NCBI GenBank assembly: GCA_900544675.1
Contig: UQVZ01000011.1
Coordinates: forward strand, 29,894 to 93,893
DNA: 64,000 nucleotides
Direction: 5' to 3'
DNA from: an uncultured Bacteroides sp.
GTDB taxonomy: Bacteria; Bacteroidota; Bacteroidia; Bacteroidales; Bacteroidaceae
Shown: positions 62,386 through 64,000 of the stretch, one piece after another
Layout of the letters: each line of letters starts with the position of its first letter
Numbering within the stretch: the stretch's first letter is position 1
Notes under the pieces: generated by a model
The model's input: the letters and a program-made list of their open reading frames with translations, nothing else
Told to the model about the DNA's origin: nothing
The model's database searches: none
Program-made: the position numbers and the translations under genes

Positions 62386-63294
62386 TCAGTCTTCTTTGCG
62401 GAACAGCTTTTGCAGGTTTGCTCCAGGATAGGCACATTCAATCAGCTCTTTGTCCATCGATTTATCGATGCCAAGCAATTTCAGCATTTCGATGGCATAG
62501 CGTGTGCCCAACATCCGGTAACCTTGTGCTGTAAAGTGCAGACTGTCTTGGGCGGCAGGACAACCGGCTGATGGAATGACGTGTGCCGTAGGAATCGTGC
62601 GGGGCAAGGTGTCGATAATGGCATTCATTGAGGCACATTTGCCGTTTTGGTCGGCATTGACCACTTCACCTGCCAATAAAGGGACATCTTGTGCTTTTAA
62701 GTGAAGGTCGGCAAGCAGATTTTCATAAACGAGTTTTACTTTATCGGACCATTCAGGGTCACCGGTATTCGATTCACCTTGGTGCAACAAGATGCCTTTG
62801 ATGACTCCGTCCTGTTGTGCCAACTGAGCCATTTCCACTAACCGTTTATATGGATTACCGTCATACTCTTTTACCATGTTTTGCAGCCAGTCGGGCGATG
62901 AGGCTACATACGGCTGATACTTTTCTTCGTCAAACAGTTCGATGCGGCAACCTCCGATAGCTACGTGTACAATGCCTACGCGTATCTTTTCGGGAAGATT
63001 GTCTACCAAGGTACGTCCAAAATAATCAGCAGGAGTCAGTCCCGTACTACAACGGCACAAAGGAGGAACAGCTTTATACCAATGTCCTTTTTCGCGTCCT
63101 AAGTCGGGGCAGTCTACTGCCGACATCAGCAGAAACCGTTCGCTGATATTACACGTATCTTGGGGCTCAAACTTAGCATTCCCTTCCATATTCGATTGCC
63201 CCAGGCATAAGTAAATGTGGAAGTCTTTGTCGCTGGCTGAGGCAGTAAGTGCAACCAGCAACAAACTCAGCAATAAAAATCTTTTCATTTTCAT
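62386..63294 (-). CDS. Secreted SGNH esterase (CE6 / sialate O-acetylesterase-like)
   Basis: 302 residues with a signal peptide (start 63294 or 63288; cleavage near ASAS). IYLCLGQSNMEGNAKF gives the catalytic Ser in the GQSNM block, GIVHVAIGGCRIELF is the Gly block, ILLHQGESNTGDPEW is the HQGE block, and DSLHFTAQGYRMLGTRYA carries the Asp and His. This matches carbohydrate esterase family 6 and DUF303-type sialate O-acetylesterases that remove acetyl groups from xylan or sialic acid. It is not next to the PUL, so its substrate is open. A TAACTTTG box precedes it. Confidence 0.85.
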   Translation of the reverse strand: MKMKRFLLLSLLLVALTASASDKDFHIYLCLGQSNMEGNAKFEPQDTCNISERFLLMSAVDCPDLGREKGHWYKAVPPLCRCSTGLTPADYFGRTLVDNLPEKIRVGIVHVAIGGCRIELFDEEKYQPYVASSPDWLQNMVKEYDGNPYKRLVEMAQLAQQDGVIKGILLHQGESNTGDPEWSDKVKLVYENLLADLHLKAQDVPLLAGEVVNADQNGKCASMNAIIDTLPRTIPTAHVIPSAGCPAAQDSLHFTAQGYRMLGTRYAIEMLKLLGIDKSMDKELIECAYPGANLQKLFRKED

Positions 63295-63343
63295 ACAACA
63301 AGTTGTTTTTAATTGTTTATAAATACTTGATACTAACCATCCA

Positions 63344-63351
63344 CAAAGTTA
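63344..63351 (-). promoter_or_regulatory. Putative -7 box of the esterase gene
   Basis: The minus strand reads TAACTTTG, matching TAnnTTTG, about 50 bases upstream of the ATG. No -33 box is evident. Confidence 0.45.
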
Positions 63352-63941
63352 TAAGAAATTTCAGAATATATGCCTGTTATGTTCCAAAGAAATCGCATAC
63401 GAATGGCTATATCTTTTTGAACAACGACGCAAAGGGCGTGGTGAAAGCCAACCGGAGAATGATGGATTCTATACAAATAAAAAACAACCGGGAATTGTTT
63501 GACAAATTTCGATGCTGTATAATATGAAGCGTCAAACTTTCGGCAAAAGTAATAAAAAGATTTCATACAGAGCTATTTGTAACGAGAAAATATTCAGGAT
63601 TGGAAAATTTTAGTCTAACAAGACTGCATTTGTTCGACTAATCTTGGGAATGAAGACAATGTAACATATTGATTTTATGCAAGATGTAGCAGCTTTGATG
63701 TTTCATATTATAAAACGATAGTAAAGCGGCAAACATAAAAAGACTTAACAAGTTGATAATCAAATACGTGTGATATGAAGGCATTTGCTTTAAAGCGTAC
63801 AACGCTTTGCTCTTTTTGTCACATAACAACGGTGGATATTTGTCGCTGAGATTCTTCCGGAATACCGCCGTTATACCTGAAATAAGGTGCTCGTTGCTCT
63901 TGTGCGATTGTCATGAGGGTAATATGAAGAATGCTCTTTAA
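63352..63941. other. AT-rich intergenic region without a convincing gene
   Basis: No open frame here has a recognisable start, ribosome site or family motif. A stretch at about 63396-63500 reads on the plus strand as GYIFLNNDAKGVVKANRRMM, which might be a decayed gene remnant, but I cannot place it. Confidence 0.4.
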
Positions 63942-63969
63942 AATTAAGAATGAAGAATTAAGAATGAAG
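63942..63969. repeat. Two tandem 14-bp repeats
   Basis: AATTAAGAATGAAG occurs twice in direct succession, a simple repeat of the type often seen between genes in Bacteroidetes. Confidence 0.7.
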
Positions 63970-63988
63970 AATCTGTGCTTTAAATGTA

Positions 63989-64000
63989 TTGAACGCAGAG
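63989..64000. repeat. Probable start of a third CACAGAG hairpin repeat, cut by the window end
   Basis: TTGAACGCAGAG differs at one base from TTGAACACAGAG at 4061-4072, the outer edge of hairpin copy 1. Confidence 0.35.

Noticed and set aside
63249..63829. Several 60-90 codon frames at the right end
   Set aside because: They overlap one another on both strands in AT-rich sequence and show no signal peptide, domain or ribosome site.
1..64000. tRNA or rRNA genes
   Set aside because: I found no cloverleaf-like segment with a GTTCGA-type arm and no rRNA sequence; an RNA-gene search program would settle this.

Overview
The window looks like chromosomal DNA of a gut-type Bacteroidales bacterium (Bacteroides/Phocaeicola-like). 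The reasons are SusC/SusD pairs, a hybrid two-component system (HTCS), DUF1573, DUF4301 and DUF4922 proteins, a BACON-domain GH5 lipoprotein, many lipoproteins with an acidic residue soon after the lipobox Cys, and repeated TAnnTTTG promoter boxes of the Bacteroides sigma type. I saw no rRNA, tRNA, CRISPR array, transposase or phage genes. Species cannot be fixed from the sequence alone.

Layout. 1-12.4 kb is housekeeping and conserved hypothetical genes: the edge of a glycerate kinase, a POT peptide transporter, an AlkZ-related protein, a DUF1573 protein, a long RelA/SpoT enzyme with a decayed hydrolase domain, a DUF4301 protein, a TlpA-like protein without CxxC, a Spy-like protein, and ispE with an RluA-type pseudouridine synthase. 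12.5-43.4 kb is one large polysaccharide utilisation locus (PUL). Its left arm (minus strand) is GH43-GH43, then a SGNH-GH95 fusion, then GH3. Its right arm (plus strand) is SusC, SusD, a surface glycan-binding lipoprotein and a GH5 endoglucanase. A fimbrillin-like lipoprotein (minus) and an HTCS sensor follow, and then GH31, GH2 and GH3. This enzyme set fits a xyloglucan PUL for fucosylated, acetylated and possibly arabinosylated xyloglucan. GH5 would cut the backbone at the cell surface, SusC/D would import the oligosaccharides, and esterase, fucosidase, arabinofuranosidase, galactosidase, xylosidase and glucosidases would finish them in the periplasm under HTCS control.

43.5-49.5 kb holds dnaB followed by an accessory insert: a TonB-dependent-receptor-like barrel protein, an AbiE toxin-antitoxin pair whose toxin gene is frameshifted, and a copy of a roughly 180-bp dispersed repeat. 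A 33-bp scar resembling part of the nitroreductase gene at 49.5 kb sits just after dnaB, so the insert may have an identifiable boundary. 49.5-53.7 kb (minus strand) is a glycosyltransferase-DUF4922 fusion, a SpoIID-like protein and a nitroreductase. 54.0-61.7 kb (plus strand) is rlmN, pdxA and then a tightly packed set: nucleotidyltransferase, ATP-grasp protein, CDP-alcohol phosphotransferase, flippase-like membrane protein, HAD hydrolase and FucP-like transporter. This set is the best candidate in the window for an undescribed pathway, perhaps synthesis and movement of a lipid with an unusual phospho-alcohol headgroup. The right end has a small membrane protein, a secreted SGNH/CE6-like esterase, and several intergenic repeats.

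Noncoding structure is unusually rich. There are two different tandem arrays of short palindromes (22-bp period in the PUL divergent promoter region, 23-bp period near 62.2 kb), a pair of inverted dispersed repeats 46 kb apart, a family of CACAGAG/CACAAAG hairpins, and two hairpins inside PUL operons.
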